Source: Bradyrhizobium sp. 186
GTDB lineage: Bacteria; Pseudomonadota; Alphaproteobacteria; Rhizobiales; Xanthobacteraceae
DNA: 64,000 bases
Assembly: GCF_023101685.1 (NCBI RefSeq)
Contig: NZ_CP082164.1
Span: 6,882,001-6,946,000, forward strand
Direction of reading: 5' to 3'
Part shown: piece by piece, positions 46,451-61,140 of the stretch
Numbering within the stretch: position 1 is the first letter of the stretch
Layout: every line of letters begins with the position of its first letter
Made by a program: the position numbers and the translations under genes
Notes under the pieces: generated by a model
The model's database searches: none
The model's input: only the letters and a program-made list of their open reading frames with translations
Told to the model about the DNA's origin: nothing

Positions 46451-46894
46451 CTACGATGCCCGATCGAAACTGAAACGGCCTGCTCCGGTGACGAAGATCA
46501 ACATCGCGCCTCCCATGATCGAAATGTTCTTCAAAAAATTGTTGTATTGACCAATCTGCTGCGCACCGGCGGGATATTCCCAGTAGCGATGTCCAACAAT
46601 CGTCGCGGCTAGTACGAACACAAACATCAGAACTGCGCAGTAGCGCGTACCGACGCCCAATATCAAACCAACGGATATCAATACTTCCACTGCGATGCTC
46701 GTGATAGTGAACAGCTCAGGTGCTGGAAGGTTCAGGGACCTAAAATAGCCTACCGAGCCGCTGAAGTTGGATAGCGCTCCGTACGCGCTTCCGACGAATA
46801 ACCACGCAAGTAGAATGCGGCCAATCAAGATCAGTACGCCAGCTCTCCTTGTGGCGAACTCGTCGACTGCCAGCGACTCAAAATGGGATTTCAC
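46451..46894 (-). CDS. DoxX family membrane protein
   Basis: A 147-residue protein with four helices. LIGRILLAWLFVGSAYGALSNFSGSVGYFRSLNLPAPELFTITSIAVEVL and the C-terminal GQYNNFLKNISIMGGAMLIFVTG are DoxX/SURF4-like patterns. Members associate with quinones or thiol-redox partners; role not defined here. The codon mix is less GC-rich than neighbours, a mild hint of later arrival. The 279 bp upstream to trmJ hold no recognised feature. Confidence 0.85.
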   Translation of the reverse strand: MKSHFESLAVDEFATRRAGVLILIGRILLAWLFVGSAYGALSNFSGSVGYFRSLNLPAPELFTITSIAVEVLISVGLILGVGTRYCAVLMFVFVLAATIVGHRYWEYPAGAQQIGQYNNFLKNISIMGGAMLIFVTGAGRFSFDRAS

Positions 46895-47173
46895 TGATAG
46901 AGTCCCCCTTTGTTGTCCACGACCGGCTGAACACTTCCTCTGCCGACAGCCAACCTATCATGATTGGCGGATCACACGAAGCGCTGTCATTGGCTCTTTG
47001 GCGCGTGCAAACGAAGCCCGCTTCGTCAGAATTGGCCCGTCTGAAAATGGAGCTTCGCAGACCCGGCAGGGCGAGCCGCCACTGTCCCTCGCGAGGATAA
47101 GCGGACGTGACATATTCGCCGGCTGAGTGGATGCAGGCTAAGTGGATTATCAGCACGCGCCCTAAGCTACCGC

Positions 47174-48379
47174 CTACGACGCGCTCGATCCTTCCGCCAT
47201 CATCCCCTCAAGCCGCGCCAGCTCGGCCGCCAGATCCCGCTCCACGTCCGCCGCCCGCATCTCGATCACCCGATAGTCGCGCGCTTCCAGCCACGCCCGA
47301 CGCGCCGCCCGGTCAGCGACGATCATCTCGGTCTCGCCCGGGTTCACCAGCTCGATCGCGATCCGGTGCGGGAACGAGACAAAATCCGGAATGTGGCGGC
47401 CGACCGGGGTCTGGCGCTTGAACTGGCCGGCGAAGCGCCGGTCGCGGGTCAGTGCCTGCCAGAGCAGGCGCTCGGCGTCGGTCGGATTGCGGCGGAGCAG
47501 GCGCGCGAGCCCGCGCACGGTGCTGCCGCTGTCGGGCGCCCCGCCCTGCCCGTGCTCGGCCAGAAGCGCGCGGAGCCGCGTCGCCTGTTCGCCGTCGAGC
47601 ACGCCGCCCTTGGCAGGCCCTTTCCGTCCCTCCGCGATCGCCATGACCACGCCGTGCAAAGTGTGGATGTCCTGCTTGGTCGGCTCCATCCGAGTGAAGA
47701 TGTTGCGCAAATTGACCAGCATGGTGTCGCGCTTCTCGGCCGGACGCAAAAACTCGACCCGGTCGAGCTCGCGCACGAGGTTGTCGAAGAAGGCCTGCAT
47801 CTGGTGCTGCGAGGCGCGCTCCGAACGCTCGGGCATGGCGTGCGGCAACTCCCCCGACGTCGCCCGCTTGAACCATTCATAGCCGATCAGCAGCACGGCC
47901 TGGGCGAGGTTCAGCGAGGCAAAGCCCGGATTGACCGGGAAGGTGATGATGCGGTTGGACAGGCCAACCTCCTCGTTGGTCAGCCCCCAGCGCTCCCGGC
48001 CGAACAGGATGCCGGCCTTACCGCCGGTGGCGACGTGCGCGGAGATCTCGGCCGCGGCGGCTTCCGGACCCACCACCGGCTTGGCCTGGTCGTGGGCGCG
48101 CGCCGAGGTGGCGAACAGCAGGTCGAGATCGGCAACCGCCTGCTCGACCGTGTCGAACAATTCGACCCGTTCCAGAATGTGGTCGGCGCCGGCGGCCGCG
48201 CGCTGGGCCGCGATGTTGGGCCAGCCGTCGCGGGGATTGACGATGCGCAAGTGGCTCAGGGCAAAGTTGCCCATGGCGCGCGCCGCCATGCCGATGTTCT
48301 CGCCGAGCTGCGGCTCGACCAGGATCACGATGGGACCATCGAGGGCGAGGCCCGCCTTGCTCTTGTCAGTCCCCGACAT
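47174..48379 (-). CDS. trmJ: TrmJ-type tRNA methyltransferase fused to a DUF559 domain
   Basis: 401 residues. N-terminal ~250: SpoU-type RNA methyltransferase with PIVILVEPQLGENIGMAARAMGNF, AGILFGRERWGLTNEEV and NPGFASLNLAQAVLLIGYE, which 2'-O-methylates tRNA position 32. C-terminal ~285-392: DUF559 nuclease-like domain (ARLLRRNPTDAERLLWQALTRDRR ... GRHIPDFVSFPHRIAIELVNPG) with the DF and E residues kept but the usual ELDGGQH motif changed to ELVNPGE, so catalysis is doubtful. AGAGAAG precedes the ATG. Confidence 0.88.
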   Translation of the reverse strand: MSGTDKSKAGLALDGPIVILVEPQLGENIGMAARAMGNFALSHLRIVNPRDGWPNIAAQRAAAGADHILERVELFDTVEQAVADLDLLFATSARAHDQAKPVVGPEAAAAEISAHVATGGKAGILFGRERWGLTNEEVGLSNRIITFPVNPGFASLNLAQAVLLIGYEWFKRATSGELPHAMPERSERASQHQMQAFFDNLVRELDRVEFLRPAEKRDTMLVNLRNIFTRMEPTKQDIHTLHGVVMAIAEGRKGPAKGGVLDGEQATRLRALLAEHGQGGAPDSGSTVRGLARLLRRNPTDAERLLWQALTRDRRFAGQFKRQTPVGRHIPDFVSFPHRIAIELVNPGETEMIVADRAARRAWLEARDYRVIEMRAADVERDLAAELARLEGMMAEGSSAS

Positions 48380-48717
48380 CTCGCTTCTCTTTCACGCTGG
48401 TTCTCAAGGCCTTGGAGAGGCCGCCTCAGGAATTGATTCAAGCCGGCCGCCCGGCCGGCTTTGTCCCGCTCGCCTGTCGTTTGCCTGTCCTGGCAAAATT
48501 CTCAAGGGAAATAACGGGTTGGATTCGACTTTTGAATCTCGCCTGAAACTTCACCCCACCTCGGCCGAACGGCGGGCTGCCGCTCCCCATCTGCGCAAGC
48601 TGGATGAGCTAAAACTGCATAATCCCTTGGCTTTCGCCCGCCGCGTCCGGGTGCTAAGAGGCGGCGGATATTCCCGTGGCGCGCCGAAAGCGCCGTTCCC
48701 AAGAGGCTTCCCCGATC
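48380..48717. other. 338-bp divergent region between trmJ and icd
   Basis: No gene seen. It contains a TTTGCC-TGTCCT-GGCAAA hairpin near 48480-48498 and AT-richer patches near 48500-48545 that may hold promoters for both genes. No riboswitch or known repeat recognised. Confidence 0.4.
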
Positions 48718-49932
48718 ATGGCAAAAATCAAGGTGACCAACCCCGTCGTCGAACTCGATGGCGACGAGATGACCCGGATCATCTGGCAGTACATCAAGGA
48801 CAAGCTGATCACCCCGTTCCTCGATGTCCAGCTGCTCTATTTCGACCTGGGGATGGAGCACCGCGACGAGACCAACGATCAGGTCACCATCGACTCCGCC
48901 GAAGCCATCAAGAAGGTCGGCGTGGGCGTGAAGTGCGCCACCATCACCCCGGACGAGGCCCGGGTGAAGGAGTTCAACCTCAAGCAGATGTGGAAGTCGC
49001 CGAACGGCACCATCCGCAACATCCTCGGCGGCTGCATCTTCCGCGAGCCGATCATCTGCAAGAACGTGCCGCGCCTCGTTCCCGGCTGGAGCAAGCCGAT
49101 CATCATCGGCCGCCATGCCTATGGCGACCAGTACCGCGCCACCGACATCAAGTTCCCGGGCAAGGGCACGCTGTCGATGAAGTTCGTCGGCGAGGACGGC
49201 ACCGTGATCGAGAAGGAAGTGTTCAAGGCCCCGGGCGCCGGCGTCGCCATGGAGATGTACAATCTCGACGACTCCATCATCGACTTCGCCCGCGCCTCCC
49301 TCAATTACGGCCTGCTGCGCAACTACCCGGTCTATCTCTCGACCAAGAACACCATCCTCAAGGTCTATGACGGCCGCTTCAAGGACATCTTCCAGGACAT
49401 CTACGACCGCGAGTTCAAGAAGGAATTCGAGGCCAAGGGGCTGACCTACGAGCACCGCCTGATCGACGACATGGTGGCCTCGGCTCTGAAATGGTCCGGC
49501 GGCTATGTCTGGGCCTGCAAGAACTACGACGGCGACGTGCAGTCCGACACGGTCGCGCAGGGCTACGGCTCGCTCGGCCTGATGACCTCGGTGCTGCTCA
49601 CCCCGGACGGCAAGACGGTCGAAGCCGAGGCCGCCCACGGCACCGTGACCCGCCACTACCGCGAGCACCAGAAGGGCAAGGAGACCTCGACCAACTCGAT
49701 CGCGTCGATCTTTGCTTGGACCCGTGGCCTGTCGCACCGTGCCAAGCTCGACAACAATGCGGAGCTGGCGAAGTTCGCGAACACGCTGGAGAAGGTCTGC
49801 GTCGACACCGTCGAAGAAGGCTACATGACCAAGGACCTCGCGCTGCTGGTCGGCGCCGACCAGCGCTGGCTGTCGACCACCGGCTTCCTCGACAAGGTCG
49901 CCGAGAACCTCGAGAAGGCGCTGGCGGCGTAA
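48718..49932 (+). CDS. icd: NADP-dependent isocitrate dehydrogenase
   Basis: A 404-residue eukaryote-type homodimeric enzyme making 2-oxoglutarate. Signatures: [27 protein letters not shown] (substrate Ser/Asn), [40 protein letters not shown] and the NADP-binding [23 protein letters not shown] lies before the ATG at 48718; an upstream in-frame ATG at 48676 is not conserved. A palindromic repeat split by an IS element follows. Confidence 0.96.
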   Translation: MAKIKVTNPVVELDGDEMTRIIWQYIKDKLITPFLDVQLLYFDLGMEHRDETNDQVTIDSAEAIKKVGVGVKCATITPDEARVKEFNLKQMWKSPNGTIRNILGGCIFREPIICKNVPRLVPGWSKPIIIGRHAYGDQYRATDIKFPGKGTLSMKFVGEDGTVIEKEVFKAPGAGVAMEMYNLDDSIIDFARASLNYGLLRNYPVYLSTKNTILKVYDGRFKDIFQDIYDREFKKEFEAKGLTYEHRLIDDMVASALKWSGGYVWACKNYDGDVQSDTVAQGYGSLGLMTSVLLTPDGKTVEAEAAHGTVTRHYREHQKGKETSTNSIASIFAWTRGLSHRAKLDNNAELAKFANTLEKVCVDTVEEGYMTKDLALLVGADQRWLSTTGFLDKVAENLEKALAA

Positions 49933-49946
49933 GCTGCCTGTAGCCC

Positions 49947-50002
49947 CGTCATTGCGAAGCGAAGCAATCCAGACTGCATCTGCGGACAGATCCTGGATTG
50001 CT
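49947..50002. repeat. Left half of a palindromic repeat split by the IS element
   Basis: CGTCATTGCGAAGCGAAGCAATCCAG ... CTGGATTGCT. Joined to the right half at 51776-51801 it rebuilds a long palindrome: CGAAGCAATCCAG pairs with CTGGATTGCTTCG across the insertion point, and CGTCATTGCG with CGCAATGACG at the ends. Confidence 0.8.
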
Positions 50003-50015
50003 CACATGGGGAATG

Positions 50016-50516
50016 TGTATGTCAAGGATGAGCAGTCACCTTTTTGTTCGACTGCAGCCACCTCTTCGTCCCGACCGCGGGTTCTGCAGGATGGCGCGCG
50101 CAGATCAAGTCAAGGCCGGCCTGTTAGGGCCGCCGCGAAGCGGCTTGGCCTTGAGTTGAGCGAGCACGCCATCATGCTTGGTGCGTTGGGCCGATAGGAG
50201 CTCCTCGCGTTGGCGGTTCTGTCAGGGCATCTGCCATCCTCGCATTTGCGATCCAAGGGTCGAGCCGGTTCGACGATCTGGGTTGCTTGCCAGATCAAAC
50301 TCACATTCGGTCGTCGCACAAGGCGACTGCACCACGATTCCGCTTGCGGCGGGCAGGCTCGAGAGGACGAGGCCATTCTTCGTTGCGGCGTTTGAAGCCA
50401 TGCAATCCATCGGTTCGTCCACCCGGATCTTCCGAGACTGATCGGGCCTCGGCAGATGGGTTATGGTTCTTTCGTTGCGCGCGGGCGGCGAAGCACGCCG
50501 CTTGGTGCGGTCCGGA
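50016..50516 (-). ncRNA. Non-coding end of the IS, candidate bridge-RNA region
   Basis: About 500 bp downstream of the transposase without a credible gene. IS110-family elements carry a structured bridge RNA in a non-coding end, and in the IS1111 branch it is on the 3' side of the transposase, which is this side. Short inverted repeats are present (for example GCCGCC-gcg-aagCGGC near 50132-50144). I cannot fold it by eye, so the RNA itself is an inference. Confidence 0.35.
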
Positions 50517-51698
50517 TCAGGCGGCGGGCTTCATCACGGCCCCCTCGATGGTCTCGCCCGCGGTGACATACTTCCACAAGGTCACGAGAAGCTTGCGCGC
50601 CAGCGCCACGATCGCGCGCTTGCGGCCTTGCGGGCTTCGCTCCTTGAACCAGCGCGTCAGGGCCGACTGCGGCTGGTGACGTATCCACAGCCAGGCGAGC
50701 TGGATCATTGTGGTCCGCAGCCTGGGATTGCCGGCCTTCGACACGCCCTGCTCGTGCCGGATGCCTCCGCTTTGCCACGGCGTCGCCGCAAGCCCCGCAT
50801 AGGCGGCGACCTGGCGGCGGTTGGAGAACTGCCGGTAGAACGCCTCCGACCAGAGCACGGCCGCAAAGTTGGCGCCGAGCCCTTTCAAGGCCAGCAGCAT
50901 CGCCACCGGATCCGGCGCGACCTTGTCTGCAGCGTTCTTGTCTGCAGGCTTCCGGGCTGCGGCCAGCAGAGCATCTCGCGCGGCCTCGACCGCCTTGATC
51001 TGTTCCAGAAGCAGTTCGACCCGATCGAGCTCGCGGCCGATCTGCGCCTTCAAATGCGAAGGCAGCTCCCGCCCGTCGCCCGTGCGCAAGGCCTCAAGCC
51101 GCGCCCGCCGATTGCGCCGCAGCGGCACGTAGTCGGATATCCCCTGCGCGAACAGAAGACCCTTGATCCGGTTCACATGCGTGATGCGCTCGGCGATCAG
51201 CGTCGCTCGTTCGCGACACAGCCTGCGCCGGTCCTCCTCTTCAGGCGAGGGCGCAACCACCATCGCACAGACCCGCGGCTCGCCGCGCTTGTAGGCCAGA
51301 AGCGCCCGCAACAGCGCCTCGCCATCGAGCCTGTCAGTCTTGGCCCGCCGCCGCCGTCGCGACGTCGCAATCGAGGCGGGATCGACCACGTGGCTCTCAA
51401 TGCCGTTCTGTTGCAGAACACGGTGCAGCCAGAACCCGTCCAGCCCAGCTTCCTGGATCGTGATGATCGGATAGCTCTCGCGGGTCCTGGCCTCCGCCTT
51501 GCGCCTGAGTTCCGCAAACAGCTTCATCAGCTCAGCCGTATCGCCGGCCGTGACGCTGTGCCTGGACATCTTCTCGCCCGTACCAGGCGAAAGTGACGTA
51601 ATCACCCACGTCGAACGGCTCAGTTCCAAAGACACAAAAATTGCGCCAAACTGCGTGCGGATAGCGGTCGGTCCGTCGGAAGGATGATCGAGCAACAT
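50517..51698 (-). CDS. IS110-family transposase
   Basis: 393 residues. N-terminal RuvC-like DEDD domain: acidic residue in FVSLELSRSTW (the usual first Asp is Glu here), Glu in TIQEAGLDGFW, and KTDRLDGEALLRALL with the paired acids. Middle coiled-coil linker (about 205-245). C-terminal domain GLGANFAAVLWSE ... RRQVAAYAGLAATPWQSGGIRHEQGVSKAGNPRLR, with the conserved Ser in GVSKAGN. The frame is intact and CTGGAG precedes the ATG, so the element could still be active. Confidence 0.93.
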   Translation of the reverse strand: MLLDHPSDGPTAIRTQFGAIFVSLELSRSTWVITSLSPGTGEKMSRHSVTAGDTAELMKLFAELRRKAEARTRESYPIITIQEAGLDGFWLHRVLQQNGIESHVVDPASIATSRRRRRAKTDRLDGEALLRALLAYKRGEPRVCAMVVAPSPEEEDRRRLCRERATLIAERITHVNRIKGLLFAQGISDYVPLRRNRRARLEALRTGDGRELPSHLKAQIGRELDRVELLLEQIKAVEAARDALLAAARKPADKNAADKVAPDPVAMLLALKGLGANFAAVLWSEAFYRQFSNRRQVAAYAGLAATPWQSGGIRHEQGVSKAGNPRLRTTMIQLAWLWIRHQPQSALTRWFKERSPQGRKRAIVALARKLLVTLWKYVTAGETIEGAVMKPAA

Positions 51699-51775
51699 CG
51701 TCGTCTCCAGGTTGAGGGGGTCAGCAACCTCAGTCTGGCCTCAGACCTGGTCGCTATCCACTCCCCATGGAATCT

Positions 51776-51801
51776 TCGTCGCAGGGCTCCTCGCAATGAC
51801 G
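51776..51801. repeat. Right half of the palindromic repeat split by the IS element
   Basis: TCGTCGCAGGGCTCCTCGCAATGACG completes the palindrome begun at 49947. It lies 23 bp before the start of the DUF3455 gene. Confidence 0.8.
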
Positions 51802-51824
51802 AGACCTTTGCCCGGGGAAAAATC

Positions 51825-52326
51825 ATGTCGACGTTCAAGAGCCTTGCGATCGCGCTCCTCGCGCTGACCAGCGCCCCCGCCTTCGCCGCCGACCCACTCC
51901 CTGATGCCATCGCCGCCCCCGGGCGAGACTGTCGTGCTCAGCGTCCATGCCGAGGGCGCGCAGGTCTATGAATGCAAGGCTGGCGCCGACGGCAAGCTCG
52001 CCTGGGCCTTCCGCGAGCCGATCGCCACCCTGCTCGCCGAGGGCAAGACGGTCGGCCGGCACTATGCCGGGCCGAATTGGGAGCACGCCGACGGCAGTGC
52101 CGTGGTGGGCAAGGCCATCGGCAATGCGCCCGGTACGACGGCTGCCGATATCCCCTGGCTCAAGCTGGACGTCACCTCCCGTCGCGGCAGCGGCGTGCTG
52201 ACGCCCGTTACCACGGTCCAGCGCATCAACACCCATGGCGGCAAGCTCGACGGGACCTGCGAGAAGGCCGGCGAGTTCAAAAGCGCGCCCTACTCCGCGG
52301 AGTATGTCTTCCTGCGCAAGGGCTGA
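51825..52326 (+). pseudogene. DUF3455 secreted protein with a one-base frameshift
   Basis: The ATG at 51825 (GGGGAAA upstream) opens a signal peptide MSTFKSLAIALLALTSAPAFA and the start of the mature part ADPLPDAIAAPG. At the GGG run near 51918-51920 one extra base moves the frame; the family sequence then continues as GETVVLSVHAEGAQVYECKAGADGKLAW ... GRHYAGPNWEHADGSAVVGK to 52326. A single-base change in a homopolymer could be a true mutation or a sequencing error. Otherwise complete, about 166 residues. Confidence 0.8.
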
Positions 52327-52330
52327 CCGC

Positions 52331-53557
52331 TCAGCGGTCGGTGCCCTCGCGCTGCGCCTGCGCCAGCTCAGCCGCCGCAAGATCGCCGGTCTCCTCGAGC
52401 CGCGCTTTCGCGGTTTTGTGGACGTGGGCGGCGAGCGTCGGCATGCGCGCGATCAGGGCGTGAAAGGCCTGGGCGTCGAGCACGAGCAGCCGGGTCTTGC
52501 GCGTCGCGGTCACCGTGCCGCTGCGTTTCGTCTTGTGCGGCAGCGCGATCTCGCCGAAGAAGGTGCCATCAGTGAGCCGCACTTGCTGGCTCGGCAGCGC
52601 GATCTCGACCTCGCCCGCAGTGATGAAATACATTGATGAGGCGGCATCGCCCCGCCGCACCAATATCTCGCCCTGCTCGATGGTGCGGGCCCGGAGCAGC
52701 CGCATGATGTCGGCGATCTCGGATGCCGACAGGTGCGAGAACAGCGGCACCCGCGCCAGCATGCCCCAGGTGACGACGAAATCGCGCCGCTTCACCTCGT
52801 CCGCAAAGGCGGTCGAGATGATCGCGACCGGCAGCGCGATCATGGCGAAGCCGCTGACGATGGCGAACACCGAGACGAACTTGCCGAGCGCCGTCACCGG
52901 CACGACGTCGCCATAGCCGACGGTGCCGAGCGTCACGATCGCCCACCACATCGCCTGCGGAATGGTGCCGAGCTTGTCCGGCTGCACGTCGCGCTCGATG
53001 GCGTAGAGCAGCGAGGCGAAGGTCAGCACCACGCCGGTCAGAATGACGACGCAGCCGATCAGTGCCCGACGCTCGGCGTGCACCGCCGCAAGCAGCGAGC
53101 GCATCGCCGGCGAATAGCGGATGAGTTTGAAGAACGGCAGCACGCCGAGCGCGGCTAGCGTCGCATGCCGGCCCGAAGCTAGCACGATCGCCGCCGGCAG
53201 AAACGCCAGCAGATCGATGATGCCGAGCGCAGAGAAGGCGTAGGAGAACCGGTCGGCGAGCGCCGAGCCCTTGCGCGGCGTGTGGCCCGCCACCGTCCAG
53301 AGCCGCGCGACATATTCCAGCGCGAACACGATAATGGAGAGGATGGCGATGGCGGAGAACAGCGCCCCGAATTGCGCGTCCAACTCCGGCACCGAGGCAA
53401 GAATCATCGCGACCACGTCGAGCACGATGACGCTGATGATCATTTGGATGAAGCGCGATCCGGCCGAATAGGCCAAGGCATCGTGCTCCAGCAGTTCGTA
53501 GAGGCGATCCCTTAAGTTGGGATCGCGCAGGCCACGTCCTCGCGGAACGAGGCCCAC
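52331..53557 (-). CDS. Six-TM potassium channel with cyclic-nucleotide-binding domain
   Basis: 408 residues, like the MloK1 family of rhizobial channels. Helices S1-S4 span about 35-160; S4 has few charges (Lys144, Arg147, Arg153), so voltage sensing is doubtful. The pore has the K+ filter TVGYGD (212-217), S6 follows to about 245, then a cNMP-binding domain (about 275-385) with FFGEIALPHKTKRSGTVTA. It starts with GTG 4 bp after the alaS stop, so it is probably co-transcribed with alaS; 4 bp separate it from the convergent DUF3455 gene. Confidence 0.9.
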   Translation of the reverse strand: MGLVPRGRGLRDPNLRDRLYELLEHDALAYSAGSRFIQMIISVIVLDVVAMILASVPELDAQFGALFSAIAILSIIVFALEYVARLWTVAGHTPRKGSALADRFSYAFSALGIIDLLAFLPAAIVLASGRHATLAALGVLPFFKLIRYSPAMRSLLAAVHAERRALIGCVVILTGVVLTFASLLYAIERDVQPDKLGTIPQAMWWAIVTLGTVGYGDVVPVTALGKFVSVFAIVSGFAMIALPVAIISTAFADEVKRRDFVVTWGMLARVPLFSHLSASEIADIMRLLRARTIEQGEILVRRGDAASSMYFITAGEVEIALPSQQVRLTDGTFFGEIALPHKTKRSGTVTATRKTRLLVLDAQAFHALIARMPTLAAHVHKTAKARLEETGDLAAAELAQAQREGTDR

Positions 53558-53561
53558 GGCC

Positions 53562-56240
<2,679 letters not shown>

Positions 56241-56464
56241 GTTCATCCAATCGGGTGTGCTTGGGCCCGCTACTCGCCATCCAAACCGAAAGTTTAGGCC
56301 GATATCTGCGGACAGAAGCGCTTTTAGACAAGGCCAGCTTCGCTGTCCAGAAACTGTGCAGAGAGATCAGAGGGTTGCCGCAGGCGCGCAATCCCGTTGA
56401 AAGGCGTTAGCCCCGCGTTGACAGGCTTGGCCGGCCTGTGGTCTGTACCTATCTGTATCGTACG

Positions 56465-56638
56465 GCCACGTCGGGAGAGACCGGCTTCATTGCCGGCGCC
56501 GAAGGAGCAACCGCCCCGGAAACTCTCAGGCAAACGGACCGCGTGGCTTTGACAGCATCTGGAAAGAGGCGCCGACCGGCTTAACGGCCAGGATGGCGTC
56601 CGCCGACGGGATAATACTCTCAGGCACAGCGACAGATG
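56465..56638 (+). promoter_or_regulatory. Tandem glycine riboswitch
   Basis: Two aptamers in series. Aptamer 1 (56465-56547): P1 GCCACG pairs with CGTGGC; core CGGGAGAGACC and GCCGAAGGAGCAA and ACTCTCAGGCAAA GGACCGC-type 3' end. Aptamer 2 (56556-56638): P1 CATCTG pairs with CAGATG; core GGAAAGAGGC and ACTCTCAGGCACAGCGACAG. The 8-base linker and order are standard for the class. It precedes gcvT by 59 bp, so it turns on glycine cleavage when glycine is high. A CGGGG-AATCCT-CCCCG hairpin (about 56659-56674) may be the expression platform. Confidence 0.93.
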
Positions 56639-56697
56639 GGGCTTCGACTGGTGTCCATCGGGGAATCCTCCCCGGGGAACCACCGAGGGCCCCTGTG

Positions 56698-57846
56698 ATG
56701 CTTGCGCGCGACGACCAAGATTCCCTTAAGAGTACGCCCCTTCACGGGCTGCATGTGTCCCTCGGCGGCAAGATGGTGCCGTTCGCCGGCTATGACATGC
56801 CCGTGCAATATCCCGCGGGCGTGCTGAAGGAACACCTCCATACCCGCACCGCAGCCGGCCTGTTCGACGTCTCCCATATGGGCCAGATCGCGCTCCGGCC
56901 GAAGTCCGGGAGGATCGAGGACGCCGCACGCGCGCTGGAGCGGCTGGTGCCGCAGGACATCGTCGCGGTTGCGCCCGGCCGACAGCGCTACGCCCAGTTC
57001 ACCAATGCGGATGGCGGCATTTTGGACGATCTGATGGTCGCCAATTTCGGCGATCACCTGTTCCTGGTCGTCAACGCCGCCTGCAAGGCCGAGGACGGGG
57101 CGCATCTGCGCGCGCACCTTTCGGACGACTGCATCATCGATTCGCTCAACGACCGCGCGCTGATCGCGCTGCAGGGTCCGAAGGCTGAAGCCGCGCTGGC
57201 GAAACTTTGTGCAGAGGCACCGGCGATGAAGTTCATGGATGCCGGTCCGCACAAGGTCGCCGGCCTCGCCTGCTTCGTGTCGCGCTCCGGCTATACCGGC
57301 GAGGACGGGTTCGAGATCTCCGTTCCCGCAGGCGACGCCGAGCACCTCGCCAGGACGTTGCTGGACAATCCCGACGTGATGCCGATCGGCCTCGGCGCCC
57401 GCGACAGCCTGCGACTCGAGGCCGGGCTCTGCCTCTATGGTCACGACATCGACACCGCGACCACGCCGGTCGAGGCCGCGCTGGAATGGTCGGTGCAGAA
57501 GAGCCGACGCAGCGGCGGCGCCCGTGCCGGCGGCTTTCCCGGCGCGGAAAAGATTCTTGCGCATTTCGACCAGGGCGCGGCACGCCGCCGCGTCGGCCTG
57601 CGCACCGAGGGCCGCGCGCCGGTGCGCGAGGGCGCGCTGCTGTTTGCAGATGCGACCACAGGTGAGCCGATTGGAAAGGTCACATCGGGCGGCTTCGGCC
57701 CGAGCCTGAATGCGCCGGTAGCGATGGGCTATGTGCCTACTGCGCAAAGCGCGCTCGGCACAAAACTCTTCGCCGAGGTGCGCGGCCAGCGGCTGCCGCT
57801 CGCGGTCGCCGCCATGCCTTTCGTGAAAAACACCTACAAACGCTGA
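56698..57846 (+). CDS. gcvT: Glycine cleavage system T protein (aminomethyltransferase)
   Basis: 382 residues. Signatures: [51 protein letters not shown], the folate-site [15 protein letters not shown] and [18 protein letters not shown]. It releases NH3 and passes the C1 unit to tetrahydrofolate. The ATG at 56698 begins just before the conserved region; an in-frame start within the riboswitch (56593) is not used. First gene of gcvTHP. Confidence 0.96.
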   Translation: MLARDDQDSLKSTPLHGLHVSLGGKMVPFAGYDMPVQYPAGVLKEHLHTRTAAGLFDVSHMGQIALRPKSGRIEDAARALERLVPQDIVAVAPGRQRYAQFTNADGGILDDLMVANFGDHLFLVVNAACKAEDGAHLRAHLSDDCIIDSLNDRALIALQGPKAEAALAKLCAEAPAMKFMDAGPHKVAGLACFVSRSGYTGEDGFEISVPAGDAEHLARTLLDNPDVMPIGLGARDSLRLEAGLCLYGHDIDTATTPVEAALEWSVQKSRRSGGARAGGFPGAEKILAHFDQGAARRRVGLRTEGRAPVREGALLFADATTGEPIGKVTSGGFGPSLNAPVAMGYVPTAQSALGTKLFAEVRGQRLPLAVAAMPFVKNTYKR

Positions 57847-57856
57847 GGACCTGAGA

Positions 57857-58225
57857 ATGACCACGACGCTGTACACCTCCGACCATGAATGGCTGGCGAT
57901 CGACGGCGATGTCGCCACCGTTGGGATCACCGATTACGCGCAGTCGCAGCTCGGCGACGTCGTGTTCATCGAACTGCCCAAGGTCGGCCGCACGCTGAAG
58001 AAGACCGAGGCCGCCGCCGTCGTGGAATCGGTGAAGGCCGCCTCCGACGTCTACGCGCCGATCTCGGGCGAGGTGCTCGAGGTGAACGAGGCCGTCGTGG
58101 CAGAGCCGGCGCTGGTCAATTCGGATGCAGGCGGCAAGGCCTGGTTCTTCAAGATCAGGATTGCCGACAAGAGCGAGCTCGGCGGCCTCATGGATGAAGC
58201 CGCCTACAAGGCGCACACGGCTTAA
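57857..58225 (+). CDS. gcvH: Glycine cleavage system H protein
   Basis: 122-residue lipoyl carrier. The lipoyl-lysine lies in [39 protein letters not shown] (ESVKAAS). It shuttles the aminomethyl group between P, T and L proteins. AGGA precedes the ATG, 10 bp after the gcvT stop. Confidence 0.97.
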   Translation: MTTTLYTSDHEWLAIDGDVATVGITDYAQSQLGDVVFIELPKVGRTLKKTEAAAVVESVKAASDVYAPISGEVLEVNEAVVAEPALVNSDAGGKAWFFKIRIADKSELGGLMDEAAYKAHTA

Positions 58226-58243
58226 AGAGCGATGGAGCAAGCG

Positions 58244-61138
<2,895 letters not shown>

Positions 61139-61140
61139 CG

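Larger units (their letters stand above)
50003..51775 (-). mobile_element. IS110/IS1111-family insertion sequence
   Basis: About 1.77 kb with one transposase gene. Subterminal inverted repeats CATGGGGAATG (50005-50015) and CACTCCCCATG (51759-51769) match at 10 of 11 positions when inverted. A CT dinucleotide flanks each side (50001-50002 and 51774-51775), and removing the element plus one CT restores a typical palindromic repeat. There is a long non-coding end (50016-50516) downstream of the transposase, as in the IS1111 branch. Confidence 0.85.

Noticed and set aside
50016..50516. Short frames in the IS non-coding end as genes
   Set aside because: All are under 135 codons, lack ribosome sites and family patterns, and IS110 elements normally have one gene.
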